A DNA stretch of 25,306 nucleotides from Chara braunii (GCA_003427395.1 BFEA01000128.1:1261358-1286663); one strand, 5' to 3'. Positions 1 through 10,600 are shown, counted from the first letter of the stretch. Numbers and translations are program-made. Notes: generated by a model not told the origin, from the sequence alone.

Positions 1-44
<44 letters not shown>

Positions 45-60
45 CTTCTTTCTCTCTCTC
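1..60. repeat. (CT)n microsatellite at window start
   Basis: Nearly pure CT dinucleotide repeat with a few CTTT interruptions. The same kind of tract precedes the second copy of the large duplication (13363-13431), so it is probably part of the duplicated unit. The left end of this copy lies outside the window. Confidence 0.95.
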
Positions 61-143
61 GTATCATGCATGCTCGGTGGCCGTTTTCATGTGTCCAGAT
101 CGTGGCAACGGGAGCCCGAAGTGCGAAAATATATACACGTCTC

Positions 144-154
144 TCTCTCATTCC

Positions 155-188
<34 letters not shown>

Positions 189-208
189 AACACACACACA
201 CACACACA
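144..208. repeat. (CT)n-(CA)n compound microsatellite, copy 1
   Basis: CT repeats pass into CA repeats with one AAA interruption. The equivalent position in copy 2 is the 283-base N gap followed by a longer CA tract. Confidence 0.9.
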
Positions 209-1265
209 TTTTATCGATATGATGAGCAAAAACGGAATGAATCTTCCGCTGAAACGCGGGAATATACACTGCCTACTTTTTAATTCGCTCGTCCCATCGA
301 TCCAAGTAGCGCGCAGCGAGGCGCGGGTTGGTGACGTAGCCGTTGGTCAAGGTTGGAGACTTATCGTCTCTCTCTCACTCTCTCTCCTCCTTTCCCACTC
401 TCTCCCCTCGCTCTCACGTAGTCCGCAAATACTGAGAAGTTAGATAGGGAGCGTTGAAGAAGAGATGGCGGACTTAGAAGAGGAAGAAGAAGTACGCTCT
501 CTCTCTCACACATACTAATCGTATACACACACACGCACACACACACATGTGTATAGTAGTGAATGAATCTTTCTTCGTTATTGCGTTAGATTCATTCACT
601 TTATTTTAGTTATTTGCTTATTTATTTATTTATTTATTTATTTGTTTGTTTATTTATTTTTCCTTGTTTTAGTTGTTGACAATATCGGGGTGAGCCGTGA
701 AATCGGAGACTCACTTGTTCTCACTTTTGTGCTCCGTCGTCGTCGTCATCGTCAGTAGTTCGTCGTTAGTTGTCGTCACCGTCGTCGTCGTCCGTCCGTA
801 GGCGCACCGCACTCCCGGCGGCAAACCGCCGAGACCACGGCGATCCAAACACTTCACCGGATCATTCAATCGGTACGAGCGACGGAGGTGTGTACAAATG
901 GCAGGGATGTAATTAGCGCGAGCTGATGACTCGCGCTCGCTAGGCATTCCTCTTTTAAGATCGATAATTACAACGATCTATCTTGTCACGATGAACCCCC
1001 TTCCCTTCTCTCTCTTCTCCTACTCCTTTCTCCTCCTTCTTCTCTACTTCTTCTTCTTCTTCTTCTTTTCTCCTTCTACTCCTTCGTCACTACTACTACT
1101 AACATCGTTCCCACCATCGCTGCCATCACGCATCGTTGTCTACTCCCTTACTCGTGTGGGCTACCCCTCCGCGCGACTTTCTCTTCCTTGCTGCGCTTCA
1201 TCTCCTCCTACAGCGCGACAATCTCCATTGCTCCGCACGCTCCATTCTTCTGCGCCCCTCGCCTG

Positions 1266-1696
1266 TATGCCCCGTATGTCGCCTTCGAGGGAATGCACGA
1301 TCAGGTAAGCATTTCTCCTCTCCTTCTCCTCCTCCTTCTCCTCCTCCTTCTTCTTCTTCTCTTTGNTTGCGCCCGCTACCTTGCAGCCTCCTCTGCGCGA
1401 TCTCTTCAATGCTTCCCGCGCGCTAACCTTCTGTCGGTTGCTCGTGCACTACCCCGCGCTCGCTCAACCTTTGCGCGCACACTCCCGCACGCTGCCCTCC
1501 TCGCGAGCTTCTTCGCCNGTGCGCTNCTACACACGAGCTGCTCCCTCCGACGAGTGCTCCGCCTGAGTACGCGGATCAGACTCTCGGACGTCGTCTGCGA
1601 AATACAACAAAATTTTGTGAAAGTGAATCTGCTCGTTTATCGAGTGCAGATTCACTAAGGTGAGTATGTGAAGGTTTGCTACGGGATCAGAAATTT
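1266..1696. other. 431-bp core identical to 14857-15287, including three Ns
   Basis: Every base matches between the two copies, and single Ns fall at the same relative positions (1366, 1518, 1526 and 14957, 15109, 15117). The preceding 165 bases differ at about 14 positions. So sharp a change suggests gene conversion or one consensus sequence used twice by the assembler. Shared ambiguous bases favour the second. Confidence 0.9.
1305..1386 (+). other. Possible 82-nt intron in copy 1
   Basis: CAG|GTAAGC at 1302-1310 is followed by an almost unbroken CTC/TTC pyrimidine tract and ends in CCTTGCAG at 1379-1386. The downstream segment 1387-1659 ends in AAG|GTGAGTATG, a second strong donor. An earlier donor-like site (CG|GTACGAG at 871-877) is the consensus-like GTAAGAG in copy 2 at 14461. 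This would fit a transcribed leader with non-coding exons. No protein frame is convincing and splicing is inferred from motifs only. The same signals recur in copy 2 at 14896-14977. Confidence 0.3.
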
Positions 1697-3005
1697 CAAC
1701 GAATAATAATAAGAATAAGAATAATAAGAATAATAAGAATAATAAGAATCTAATTAAAAAAAAATCAAATCTAACGAATAAATAAACAGACAAAAGAAAA
1801 TTTTAACTGCTAACTACCCCGTCGTGCCAACTGTCACAACGGGGTCTAACCTCGGCTAACCCCATTCTCGAAGTCACGGATTCAAGTCCCGGTTGTCTCA
1901 GACCGGGTAAACAAAAGTCGATCTCCCTTTCAAAAGGGAGCTATCTCTACAGGCGATAGGTCTTGATCCCCGGATCCCCTGCATATCAAACAGTCCTGAA
2001 ACCTACTGAGCTAGCTTCCACTTCGAGTAGAAGGGGAGCTGCTCTGGTATGTATAGAGCAATGTCTCGACTTGGCCCGGCCGACAGTTCGACACCGTCTT
2101 TAAGCCTGTGTATGTGCATGCTTGCCGGTCCTGCGGGCCTGTCTGTGTGCTCGTTGGCTTGAGTGTGCGTGTGTGTCCCGCAAGGGCACCTAGTTAACCG
2201 AAAGGCCCGAAGACGGGTACTTACCGTAGCCGCGTCAGTTGAGGGTCGCAGTGGGAAAGTTATAAGGCAGCGGGGTAAACCCGCACACTTAGAACAACGG
2301 GAAAACAGTCAAGTAGCAGGTAGTCCGGTCCCCAACCGAGTAGACCTGCCGAGTACTCGAGGCCGATCAGAAGAAGACGAAGTAGGCATTTCCAGAGGCC
2401 CAGTACCATCAGGTAGGCGAGCACCGGTTTCCAGTAGTACGATCCTAGGTCCTGTGTCTATGCAGAGGGACGAAGGCACCGGTCACTTGGGTGGCGGCTT
2501 GGTCAGGAAGTCACCGCCCAAGGGGCGACTCCCTTTCTACCTACGGAAGGCTGAGTTAGGTCCTCAACCTCGCTCATGGTGCACGAGTAAGGATAGAGGT
2601 ACTGCTCGAGCAAGCGCAACAATCAGGACGCTGCCTCAACCTTGATGATCTTACACTAATGATCGCTCCGGTCGTATGGCCGAGGCGTGTATTAATTTAT
2701 TTTAATTAATGCACTGACAATTAAGTCTCAGCGTACATCGTAGATCTACTTGTCATAACATCAACCCTATCAACCCCTCAACCTCTTTGGCCGAAGGGTA
2801 TTACTACAGATCCTAACCTTCAGAGCGTGCGTCGTAACAACGCGCTCGCATACTTAACGAAAATTTCTCATCGATTCTGCCCCCGGCCTCATTTGGCCGA
2901 GAAATTCGTTTCGAGTGTCATGCTCAACCGTGCACACACTTTCCATTCCAGACTGGCTTCATCATGGTAGCCGATGTCGTTACTGTGTCGAATGCAAAGA
3001 CATGG

Positions 3006-3031
3006 CAAAATACCCTTGTAAGGGTATTTTG
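3006..3031. repeat. Palindrome with 12-bp arms, copy 1 end
   Basis: CAAAATACCCTT and AAGGGTATTTTG face each other across a GT spacer. It lies seven bases inside the right edge of the large repeat. Identical copies occur at 16566-16591, and a related one at 23765-23786 in element B. Confidence 0.85.
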
Positions 3032-3038
3032 TCCGACA

Positions 3039-3990
3039 GTATCCCAAACCGCATTAAGCGACGTCCCCTGTTTTCCGACAAGCAATTCGTCAAATCCGAA
3101 TTCTGGAATGAAATATGGCTTCAGGATTGACACCGTCACCTTACTTTTCATTATTACTGCCGGGATTTTAACCCGGGTCTCCCACATAAAATATAATAAC
3201 TAAAAGTGGGGATACTTGATCTGTACTACAATACTTGAAATAGTTAAGTATGACAACGCACCTTTCCTTCCCCCACACCCTTAGTCTTTGGTCCAGGTAT
3301 TCGTTGGTTGTTTTCAGGGCTGGTGTTCTCATACGAAGTCAACCCGTCAAACGCGGGTCCTAACCGAGACCTTGGGTGTTCAAATCTTCATATCACAATC
3401 CAAAGTTGCCTGTCATCCTGCCCGAAGCCTAATACAGGAGGACAACGGTCTCCATCTCGACCCACCACAGTCTTGTTGATCAGGCCGGAGCTGCGGCCCA
3501 CCGCGTTGTTGCTTATCGGTGGTTACCCTCGTTGGTTGCGTAACGATGGGCTAGTCATCCTATCTTTAAAATTACTAATCTCGACTCCTTCGACATGCAC
3601 CTGAATAGATCCTTTCATCAGGGAGGCCTCCCCTCTAGTTTCTCTTCGAGGCCATAGTGGAAGGGTCCGCTGCCTGGTTGTGCTAGGTCAGCAGCCCACG
3701 CTGGGAGTTACGTCACAACGATGTCAATTTTCCACCATAGACTTGGTAATTTATGCCCTCAGGTTAACCCTTAGGGTGGATGAATGATGTTTTTTAAATA
3801 AACCAAATGAATAAGATAATAAATTGAGCATTCGTCAGGCTACCACTAAGGGTTGTGCCCTCCAAGTCTTTGATCATAGCTCGGTGAGGCACGCACTTCG
3901 GGGTCATTTTGTATATATATAACCATTATTTATATATATATATACAACCATTATTTTTTTTAAAATAAACTTTATTGACTCTTTTCTTGT
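3039..3990. other. Unassigned intergenic or repeat-derived sequence
   Basis: There is no convincing coding frame. On the minus strand around 3160-3180 there is a tRNA T-arm-like stretch (ACCCGGGTTAAAATCCCGGC), but I found no matching A box or cloverleaf, so I do not call a tRNA. Between 3912 and 3958 a TATATATA-ACCATTATT motif is duplicated. Confidence 0.6.
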
Positions 3991-4339
3991 CAGAATCCAC
4001 AAAAAAACATCGCTTTCAAAGGAAAAATGAGTGCAAAAGGTTTCCACTCATTGAAAAGAGTTTGTCCATGTCGTGGCAAGGTTTTCTCAAACATATAATC
4101 AATCCTTCCAATATCTTGGTCATACAACCTTTCACTGACTTTCACACAAAGCACTGATCCGCCCGTTCCTCTACCACCATCTCTAGGCCTCTGATGAGTC
4201 CAATAGTGATAGACAAAGGAAGATAATGACTCACAAAAAGACTCAAACATAGACAAGGATTCACTCACAACGTGAAAGTGTGTGGTCACCAACATCCCCT
4301 TTGGATATATATATAAATATAAGGTATGTTATAATGCGT

Positions 4340-6140
4340 CAGACTTCCGACTCATCTCTCTCATCCTCATGCTTATCCTCAAGATCTCCATGTATTTTCT
4401 TATACTATCATCTACTATAAACCTTTATCCTATCAAAACTCTCAAGGAGAAGAAACTTGTCCTTTTTTTGGGCCGCACTCTGCTTATCCATGTTCTCTCT
4501 TACCCAACAAAACTTCAATTTTATCTAGAAGTTCATATCTCCACTTCTTTCTAAACAAGGAAGGTGCTATCCAACCCCAGTATCTGATGAAGTTCTACTC
4601 TGTCACCCTTGGATGTCCTGGGGACTGTCTGTCTAGCGCTGGCAATCAACCTCCCTTGTGCATCAAACTCAGTCATCCCTGCCTTAATGTATCTGGCGAA
4701 AATCTCACAATCTTCCCTGAAGTGTCCTTCTTCTGCTACCCCTAACCATAAATAAGATGCATAAAATAAACCGACATGTATGAATAATTTTAAATGGATA
4801 ACCTCAAATGAATGGTCTTAAGATAATGAATTTAGACGCTTAGATTCAACTGGGTATATTCAAGTAGATGGTCCAGGGTGGATGAGTTTAAGCAACTACC
4901 CTCATGACTGAATGTCGTCATCCAGTTGAACATAAACAAGATGGTTTGACACCTATTTCCTTACTGCCTCGCTGACTACACTTAGGATTATGTGCCTCTT
5001 GCAAGCACTACAGTTGGCATAATAAGCTGTTCTATCCATTCTATTCGCCCCCTTTTTTGTGGATCTGCCCGACTTCTGACTAAATAGGCCTTCACCCGTA
5101 ACTTCGCTTGCAAGTACAACCCTTAGACTAACAAAAGTCTAAATGAGTCGAGTCACGTACTCAATCCACCTCTATCGTTTATCTATCCCCTATCTCACTT
5201 GTCTTACACTCCAAGTTTCTAGTTTGATACATGCTTAAATTATCACATTACCGCCTCCTTCAATTCCTATCTCCTAACTAAATCATTGGACTCTACTTAT
5301 TGACAATAAGTACCATATGCAACTTTCACCTACCCTCATCCCCTAAAGTCACTCCCCTAGAGATCCTGACAACTTTCTCACTACACCTGTCTATCCTTAA
5401 CCCCTTCACATGTCAATCCTTGACTCCCTTAAATGCTCGTTCAAAGCTTCATATAGTCTTCTTGTTCAGCAAGTAGGAGATCAACCCGCAAATCTCTAGT
5501 TGACATAACAACAACATCACAAGGGAGACGCATAACCTCCGGTCGAATAATGCAGATTGAGAGACGACAAAAGAATTAGGAACATGAGGCGTTGACTGAA
5601 ACTCTGGTTGGCAGGATTGAGGAAGGACGGTCACTTGCCGTCCTTGAGCAGAGGAAGAAGGCGGTGAATAAGGTCCGAAGCAAGGATGGTTAAGTGGTTC
5701 GATACGTGGAGGAGACGCGTCGTAACTTCTTTCATACTTATACGAATAATAGTCATCTCTTCTAGGGGTCGGGGTATACTTGCGCCAGTTGTCATGATGC
5801 CCGCTCGCCCTTATCCCCTTTATCCTTCATTCTAGCCCTTAGTCTTCCTCCCTCCAATCTTCTCATTTCCTCGCTCAGATCTATAAGCCTCTCGGCAGCC
5901 TTCCCTTACCTTCATATTCTTCCTCTCCCAGTACAAGTCTCACGGCCTTTAGGTGCCATATTAATGTGAAGACAATAGTTAGTCAATAGAGCCCTTAAAA
6001 CTATCTGACCCAATATCGTCGGTCTTTGAGAGATTATAGATAACCTCACATTACTATTAGTGACATACTTTTCCTTTCTTTTTTTAGGGCGACCCTTCTC
6101 ACAAGTTGTTGCTGACTGTCGCCTTACTTGTACCACCTAT
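4340..6140 (-). pseudogene. gag: Decayed LTR-retrotransposon gag (element D)
   Basis: Gag would form the capsid and nucleocapsid of a Ty3/gypsy-like particle. The region lies just downstream of a minus-strand PBS (6329-6348), where gag is expected. Reading the minus strand, 5640-5800 encodes a basic, tyrosine-rich stretch containing RRDDYYSYKYE. Just before it is an amphipathic charged stretch (ERLIDLSEEMRRLEGGRLRA) that is separated from it by a stop and a frame change. Further on, 4551-4745 is open and contains GHFREDC (4707-4727), the last half of a CCHC zinc knuckle. The first two cysteines appear to be lost (W and V in their places). It continues FDAQGRL, a kind of sequence often seen after the knuckle, and stops at 4551. 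About 4340-4540 keeps fragments of a charged C-terminus in shifted frames. The middle (4750-5440) is not readable as capsid and may include insertions. No protease, reverse transcriptase or integrase was found. The identification rests on motifs and position. Confidence 0.55.
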
Positions 6141-6328
6141 TTGTTCCTAGTATCTATTCCGTTCTATACATCCTCAAGTGGTTTATATGCAATGACCACT
6201 AACGTAATCCCTACTCAGAATCATTGATCAAACTATATCCTAATAAGTAGATTAGAGTTGTCGTTTTGCCTAGATCATCGACTTACCAAACCCGAGTTCG
6301 TTCACTGAGGACCTCGGCTAGGAAGCGA

Positions 6329-6348
6329 GATCCCCGGCAACGGCGCCA
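6329..6348 (-). promoter_or_regulatory. tRNA-Asp primer-binding site, element D
   Basis: The + strand reads GATCCCCGGCAACGGCGCCA, which I recognise as the 3' terminus of plant tRNA-Asp(GTC) plus CCA, so the minus strand is its complement, TGGCGCCGTTGCCGGGGATC. This is a PBS type used by several plant Ty3/gypsy lineages. A CC spacer separates it from the LTR edge (TG) at 6351, the same layout as in elements A and B. It fixes element D on the minus strand, with its body to the left. Confidence 0.8.
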
Positions 6349-6350
6349 CC

Positions 6351-6950
6351 TGTCGCGCGTGGCGGTCCCACACCCTAGACGCAAAGTAAAGTTTTTGGTG
6401 TTGGACCTCACGGTCGTGTCACGCAGGAGTTTTCTTTTTGTCACTTTACGAAATACCAACTCTGACCGTGCGCGCGTGCTATACCTCTCGCGACTTCCTA
6501 CGACAGGTTAGGGTCCCGCAAGGTACAACATACCTCCACCTGCGGGAGCTGTCACCATCTCTTAGGTGGGCGTATCCCTGCTGAGCTACTGACACACGTG
6601 CGAAGACTTTTACATGCAATCGCAGAGGTAGGCCAGCCGAGGGCGTTTTCTCGATCGCCATAGCATAGGCATACGCGCGATAGAACGCCTTAAGACTGAC
6701 CCGTATGTCGAGCCCCAAGGTGCTAACTCTCAGGACCGACTATCTAATCAGGTCGACTTCTCGGACAGTCTTCCACGCTTAACTAACTATGACAATGACT
6801 CTATATCCCCTTTGTTGACATTATGAAAATGCCAGAGTCAAACCCTTAGTGATCTCTCATTCTTCTCAAAAGAAGTCTCAAACAGAATGACTTCCTAGGT
6901 ACCGACCAACGTACGATCTCATTCACAAGTATATATAGATATATGTATGT
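6351..6950 (-). mobile_element. LTR of element D, right limit unknown
   Basis: The sequence starts TGTCGCGCG directly after the PBS and spacer, so on the minus strand this is the LTR 3' end reading ...CGCGCGACA. No second copy exists in the window, so the other boundary cannot be set. An AT-rich TATATATAGATATA stretch at 6931-6944 could hold a TATA box in either orientation. I see no coding region here. Confidence 0.5.
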
Positions 6951-7315
6951 ATGTAAATCAGGGGAGCTGACTGAGCGGTGGACCTCACTTTCACGATTGT
7001 CGTGTCCCTTTGCCCGAATTTCCAGAAGATCCCAAACTCAGAAATCAGTACAAATGTCCAACACCTGCGCAGATGCAGGAAAACACATACACACATACAA
7101 ATGCAGAGACAGNATGCGCTACGAGTGTCAACCTTTAACCCACTCACAGCATGCCACTCACGCCCCAAACCNTTGAAAACAACATTCCTTCCCAACCCTG
7201 ACTCCATTTTACCCCAGCCNCANACATTTTGAAGACTCNTGAGTGTGATTTNGANAATTTANNCATAGATACAGGGGNAAGATTTATCTGTTCCCTTCTT
7301 AGGNCTTGTCTTAGG
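6951..7315. other. Low-quality unassigned stretch with scattered Ns
   Basis: At least ten single or double Ns lie between 7113 and 7303, which points to poor read support or collapsed repeats. No feature is recognisable. Confidence 0.7.
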
Positions 7316-7980
7316 TGTGGGTGTCAAGCCATGGGTGGAAGTTGAGTCGGAGTTCTACCGACCTGTTATCTAGAGATAACAGAATTGCTGCTCTTACGAA
7401 TTCTCTGTAAGTTCTCCGAAGTGCCGAAACCTGTAGACACAACACAGTCCAAGAGAATCTTAACATCTCTCTTCCTAACTGAGATCTAGAAAGTTCCTTC
7501 TAGACTCTGTGTTCCCTGTCTGACTCCTACTATTCTTAACTAATTGTTTGGGCTGTTGCCCATTCCGCTTCAGGTAGTGAATAATAATTTACTGCCTTTT
7601 TACTGTCACGACAATTCTCCATACTCCTTTTCACTATCTCATTCTTATCCCTTTTGGGATTTATCCTATCTAAGGTCCCTTTCCTTCTCCCAACATACAT
7701 GATCACATCATTAATCCAACTTGTGGAAAAAATCTCATGGAAAGGAATTAGATGAATGGATAGTTTTTCTGTGAGGCAAGGTTTCACTTATCCCCTTTTA
7801 GTAGAATCAGAGATAGTTAGTTAGGACTGAACAATGCAGATTGTGGAGAAAGTTAGCGGCGGTATGACAGACCATTCAGGACATATCCATCTGTTACTGG
7901 AACTTTGTTTGACAAGGGCAAACTTGTGGGTCTTGGCCACTGTGTGCCAAACACATTTAGCGGTAGGCTTATCCTATGAC
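7316..7980 (-). mobile_element. Leader-like region of element C (relic)
   Basis: It contains the hairpin CTGTTATC-TAGA-GATAACAG (7363-7382), preceded by GTCGG...CCGAC (7347-7362). The same two hairpins occur in the leaders of elements A (17894-17932) and B (24378-24425). The sequence around them is otherwise too diverged to align by eye, and no PBS is visible at the expected distance near 7630. I call it the remains of a related element. Confidence 0.45.
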
Positions 7981-8670
7981 TAGCCACTGATAAGGCAGGT
8001 GTCCTTGAAACCTCGCTACTTCTTATATTTGATTAGTCACTGATAAGACAGGATTCCCCTGCTACTCTTATCACTGACTAGCCCTCAATAAGGGGGGTGC
8101 CCAAGGATCCTTACTACTCTTATCACCGACTAAGCCTTAGGATGTTTATTGATAAGGCAGGTGTCCTTGAAAACTCACAACTCTTATATAGGACAAGTCA
8201 TTGATAAGACAGGATTCCCCTGGTACTCTTATCACTAGCTAGCTCTCAATAAGGCAGGTGTCCAAGGCTCCTTGATTACTCTTACCACTGAAAAGAATGT
8301 TAGGTTTAATCAGTGATAAGGCAGGTGTCCTTGAAACCTCACAACTCTTATATCAGACCAGTCACTGATAAGACAGGATTCCCCTGCTACTCTTATCAGT
8401 GGCTAGCCCTCAATAAGGCGGGTGTCCAGGGGTCCTTGCTTACTCTTACCACTGAAAAAAATGCGAAGTTGGTTAACGATAAGACATGTGCCCTTGAAAC
8501 CTCACAACTCTTATATCAGACTAGTCACTGATAAGACAGGATTCCCTGTTACTCTTATCACTGGCTAGCCCTCAATAAGGCGGGTGTCCAAGGGTCCTTG
8601 CACTTACCACTGACCAAGCGTAAGGCTCATTTGGAGTTAAGGCAGACTTTCCCTGCTATTCTTACCCCCA
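7981..8670. repeat. Tandem array: about 163-bp unit made of three roughly 54-bp subunits
   Basis: The landmark TAAGGCAGGTG (TAAGACATG or TAAGGCAGA in later units) recurs at 7991, 8153, 8317, 8480 and 8638, giving periods of 162, 164, 163 and 158. Each unit holds three related subunits beginning GATAAGGCAGGTGTCC, GATAAGACAGGATTCC and CAATAAGGCGGGTGTCC, and each ends near an ACTCTTAT motif. The middle subunit is an inverted repeat: at 8366-8404 the arms CACTGATAAG and CTTATCAGTG are perfect. The array sits in the part of element C that corresponds to the hairpin array in element A. Confidence 0.85.
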
Positions 8671-9082
8671 CACAAGTCTTATCTATGGCTCAAGTCATCG
8701 CTTTTCGATGACATTCGAGCCCAGACTCATTGTTAGTTCGAGAACTTATGCTGGATCAGATGCATAATGAGCAGATAATCGGTATGATCTATGACAGTTG
8801 ATTATGGCAACTCAAACCAAGGTACCCATCGTCTGTTTGGATGGGATATAGACAGAATGATCGCGGGAGGTTGATAGCTTGTATCCATACCTCCAATCAA
8901 TGCCCACAATAAGATTGTTGTATCCAGAAGCAATTAATCTCCATTCAGCCAAACTTTTCTCTATCCGCAATCCAAGACTTTAAGAGTTTATTGATTCTGA
9001 ATTCCTAACCCTTATGATCATTGTCACGATGATAGCCTGTATGAGACAACACCTGGGTCGAAGTAACGTACCTCATTGTTCC
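8671..9082. other. Unassigned sequence between array and stem-loop of element C
   Basis: No open frame or motif stands out. By comparison with element A it should be LTR interior. A palindromic GTCATCGCTTTTCGATGAC-type hairpin occurs at about 8694-8712. Confidence 0.45.
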
Positions 9083-9114
9083 CTGCCTCCAATGTTCCGC
9101 CTGAACTCCGGCAG
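9083..9114 (-). other. Conserved two-tier stem-loop, element C
   Basis: CTGCC (9083-9087) pairs with GGCAG (9110-9114), and inside it GTTC pairs with GAAC around a CGCCT loop. Element A has the same fold at 20252-20283, with a different inner stem (GGACTC/GAGTCC) around CTCCT. The common flanks are GTTCCCTGCCTCC on the left and AGAG..CC.GCAATCG on the right. Confidence 0.6.
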
Positions 9115-9432
9115 AGCTCCAGCAATCGCCCTGTTACATGGATCAAATAAGGAATGAAAGCCCTTTGTGCATGAATCCTGATCTCAATAAGCCATTCGAA
9201 ATACTGTTTCCCTCACGTTGTTTGAAGATGGTTGTGCACTTATGTGGAGTTTAGGCATAGGGAAAAGCAGAGGAGGATGAAGAATGTAAGAGTCGTCATA
9301 CTTGTTTGCGCCCTCCTTAGCTCTGTTGCCTCGCATCCTTGTCCGATTCTGATTCCTACTCTAGTATGTGATCCCGTCGATATAAGTTATAATAATGTCA
9401 ATAATGATAATAACAATAATACTTGATAAAGG

Positions 9433-9479
9433 AAATAATAATAATAATAATAATTATAATAATAATAAAAATATTGATA

Positions 9480-9544
<65 letters not shown>

Positions 9545-9548
9545 TAAT
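9433..9548. repeat. (AAT)n microsatellite 1
   Basis: Imperfect at the left (TTATAATAAT, AAAATATTG), then more than 50 bases of pure AAT. It is the first of six such tracts in 3 kb. Confidence 0.95.
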
Positions 9549-10140
9549 ATCAAGGATTATGAAAACGAAAAACCCGAGTTGCGAGATCATACAGTCGTCT
9601 GAATAGTCATATATAAGCAGCAAGTATCATAGCTCTGCGTATTCAGCCAAACAGAGCAATACAATGTTGTAGTGAGCCAAAGCTCAAGTTCTCAGGCCCA
9701 TGTCAATCCCAATGCCCCACCCTACTTCACTCCACAACTTTACCTACGGTCTCTTCCTTCTCTCTTATTTTGCCCCCCCCTTTTGTTGTACTTATGTCTC
9801 CTTTCTTTTTGTGTCATTGTGTATCACAGTCTGCGTGTGTTGTTGTTCTCTTCAGCTTGCGTTTGGGCCTCAGTGGTTGAAACAGCTCACTACAGTTGAG
9901 GCCCGAGGCAATGCAATCCTGCCTCTTTCGTTAAGGCCCGCAGCCAGATTTTTAGACAGTGGCCGACTACCCCCTTTTTACAAGAATGATGAAAGAAAGG
10001 TCTGTCCATGGATATATTTGACCAGCCCTTTACTCAGGGTGGTCATAGTGTCTGGCCCGCCTTCACTTAGGGTGGCACGAAGCTTGCTGGGCCTATGCCC
10101 AGTACAAATGCATGTAGGCAAAGCCCCTTCTCTCAGACTA

Positions 10141-10206
<66 letters not shown>
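9549..10206 (+). mobile_element. Possible retroposon fragment with (AAT)n tail
   Basis: About 590 bases of unique sequence end directly in (AAT)n at 10141-10206, the layout of a non-LTR element or SINE with a trinucleotide tail. The 3' part has short repeated phrases (CTCAGGGTGGTCATAGTG at 10034 and CTTAGGGTGGCACGAAGC at 10068). An 8-base C run at 9772 precedes TTTT. I cannot name a family, and the long open frames here run through the microsatellite and are not credible genes. Confidence 0.3.
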
Positions 10207-10600
10207 GAAAAAAATGTGAAACTTGAATATGGATAGAATGCAGAAATCAAATCTCGCAGAATCACACTGAAATCTGAGTGGTCAATGCAAGGGCAGATAT
10301 CACCATGGAACCGAGTAATCACCCAGAAGAATCACGAGTCAATGTCCAAGCTCAACCGGCAACACCAACAGCATAACCCAATATAGCTCTCTCTTGTGAA
10401 TGGCGCTAGGCGCCCTATTTACTCTACGGACTAAGCCTACAACTACAACAATGAAAGCAATCAGACAACTTGACGACCAGCGAGTGATGATGTCAACACC
10501 AATGCCGACCTCCACCTCCACAAGGTACGTGTCCTCCTTCACTCACAACCTCAATCCCCCACTCACAGATGCCACACAGACCCAAGAACTACCGTGCAAC

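Larger units (their letters stand above)
62..3038. repeat. Large direct repeat, copy 1 (about 2.8 kb)
   Basis: This stretch aligns colinearly with about 13715-16598 at an offset of roughly 13.59 kb. Both copies run CT/CA microsatellites, a TATCGAT-containing block, a CGTCGT-rich block, a TTC/CTC pyrimidine tract, a 431-bp identical core (1266-1696), an AATAAGAAT-rich stretch, hairpin-rich sequence (for example CTCCCTTT facing AAAGGGAG near 1924), and a terminal 12-bp-arm palindrome. Identity ends at 3038/16598, just after GTCCGACA. Outside the core most differences are transitions, many at CpG. Several frames are open for 80-160 codons, but frames that can be compared between the copies differ mainly at non-synonymous sites or are broken, so I do not call genes. 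It could be a segmental duplication or a pair of very long LTRs; no PBS is visible at the inner edge of copy 2. Confidence 0.9.

Noticed and set aside
905-945. Hammerhead-like CTGATGA inside a GCGCGAG/CTCGCGC hairpin (also in copy 2 near 14506)
   Set aside because: The flanking arms pair across the CTGATGA instead of forming stem II, and no GAAA core or cleavage triplet is placed correctly.
711-947. Minus-strand frame of 78 codons also open in copy 2 (14302-14535)
   Set aside because: Conservation of the frame is explained by the duplication. Most differences between the copies change the amino acid, so there is no sign of protein selection, and the sequence is CGT-repeat rich.
2163-2645. 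160-codon plus-strand ORF in copy 1
   Set aside because: Copy 2 does not keep the frame because of the replaced segment, and there is no recognisable domain.
3150-3190. tRNA-like T arm on the minus strand (ACCCGGGTTAAAATCCCGGC); a B-box-like GATTCAAGTCC also at 1880 and 15461
   Set aside because: No A box at the right distance and no acceptor or anticodon arm could be drawn.
4188-4215. CTGATGAGTCC, resembling a hammerhead core
   Set aside because: No GGACGAAAC counterpart or closing stems nearby.
7981-8670. CRISPR-like array
   Set aside because: The repeats are imperfect, adjacent and of about 163 bp with internal subunits. There are no short repeats with unique spacers, and the context is eukaryotic.
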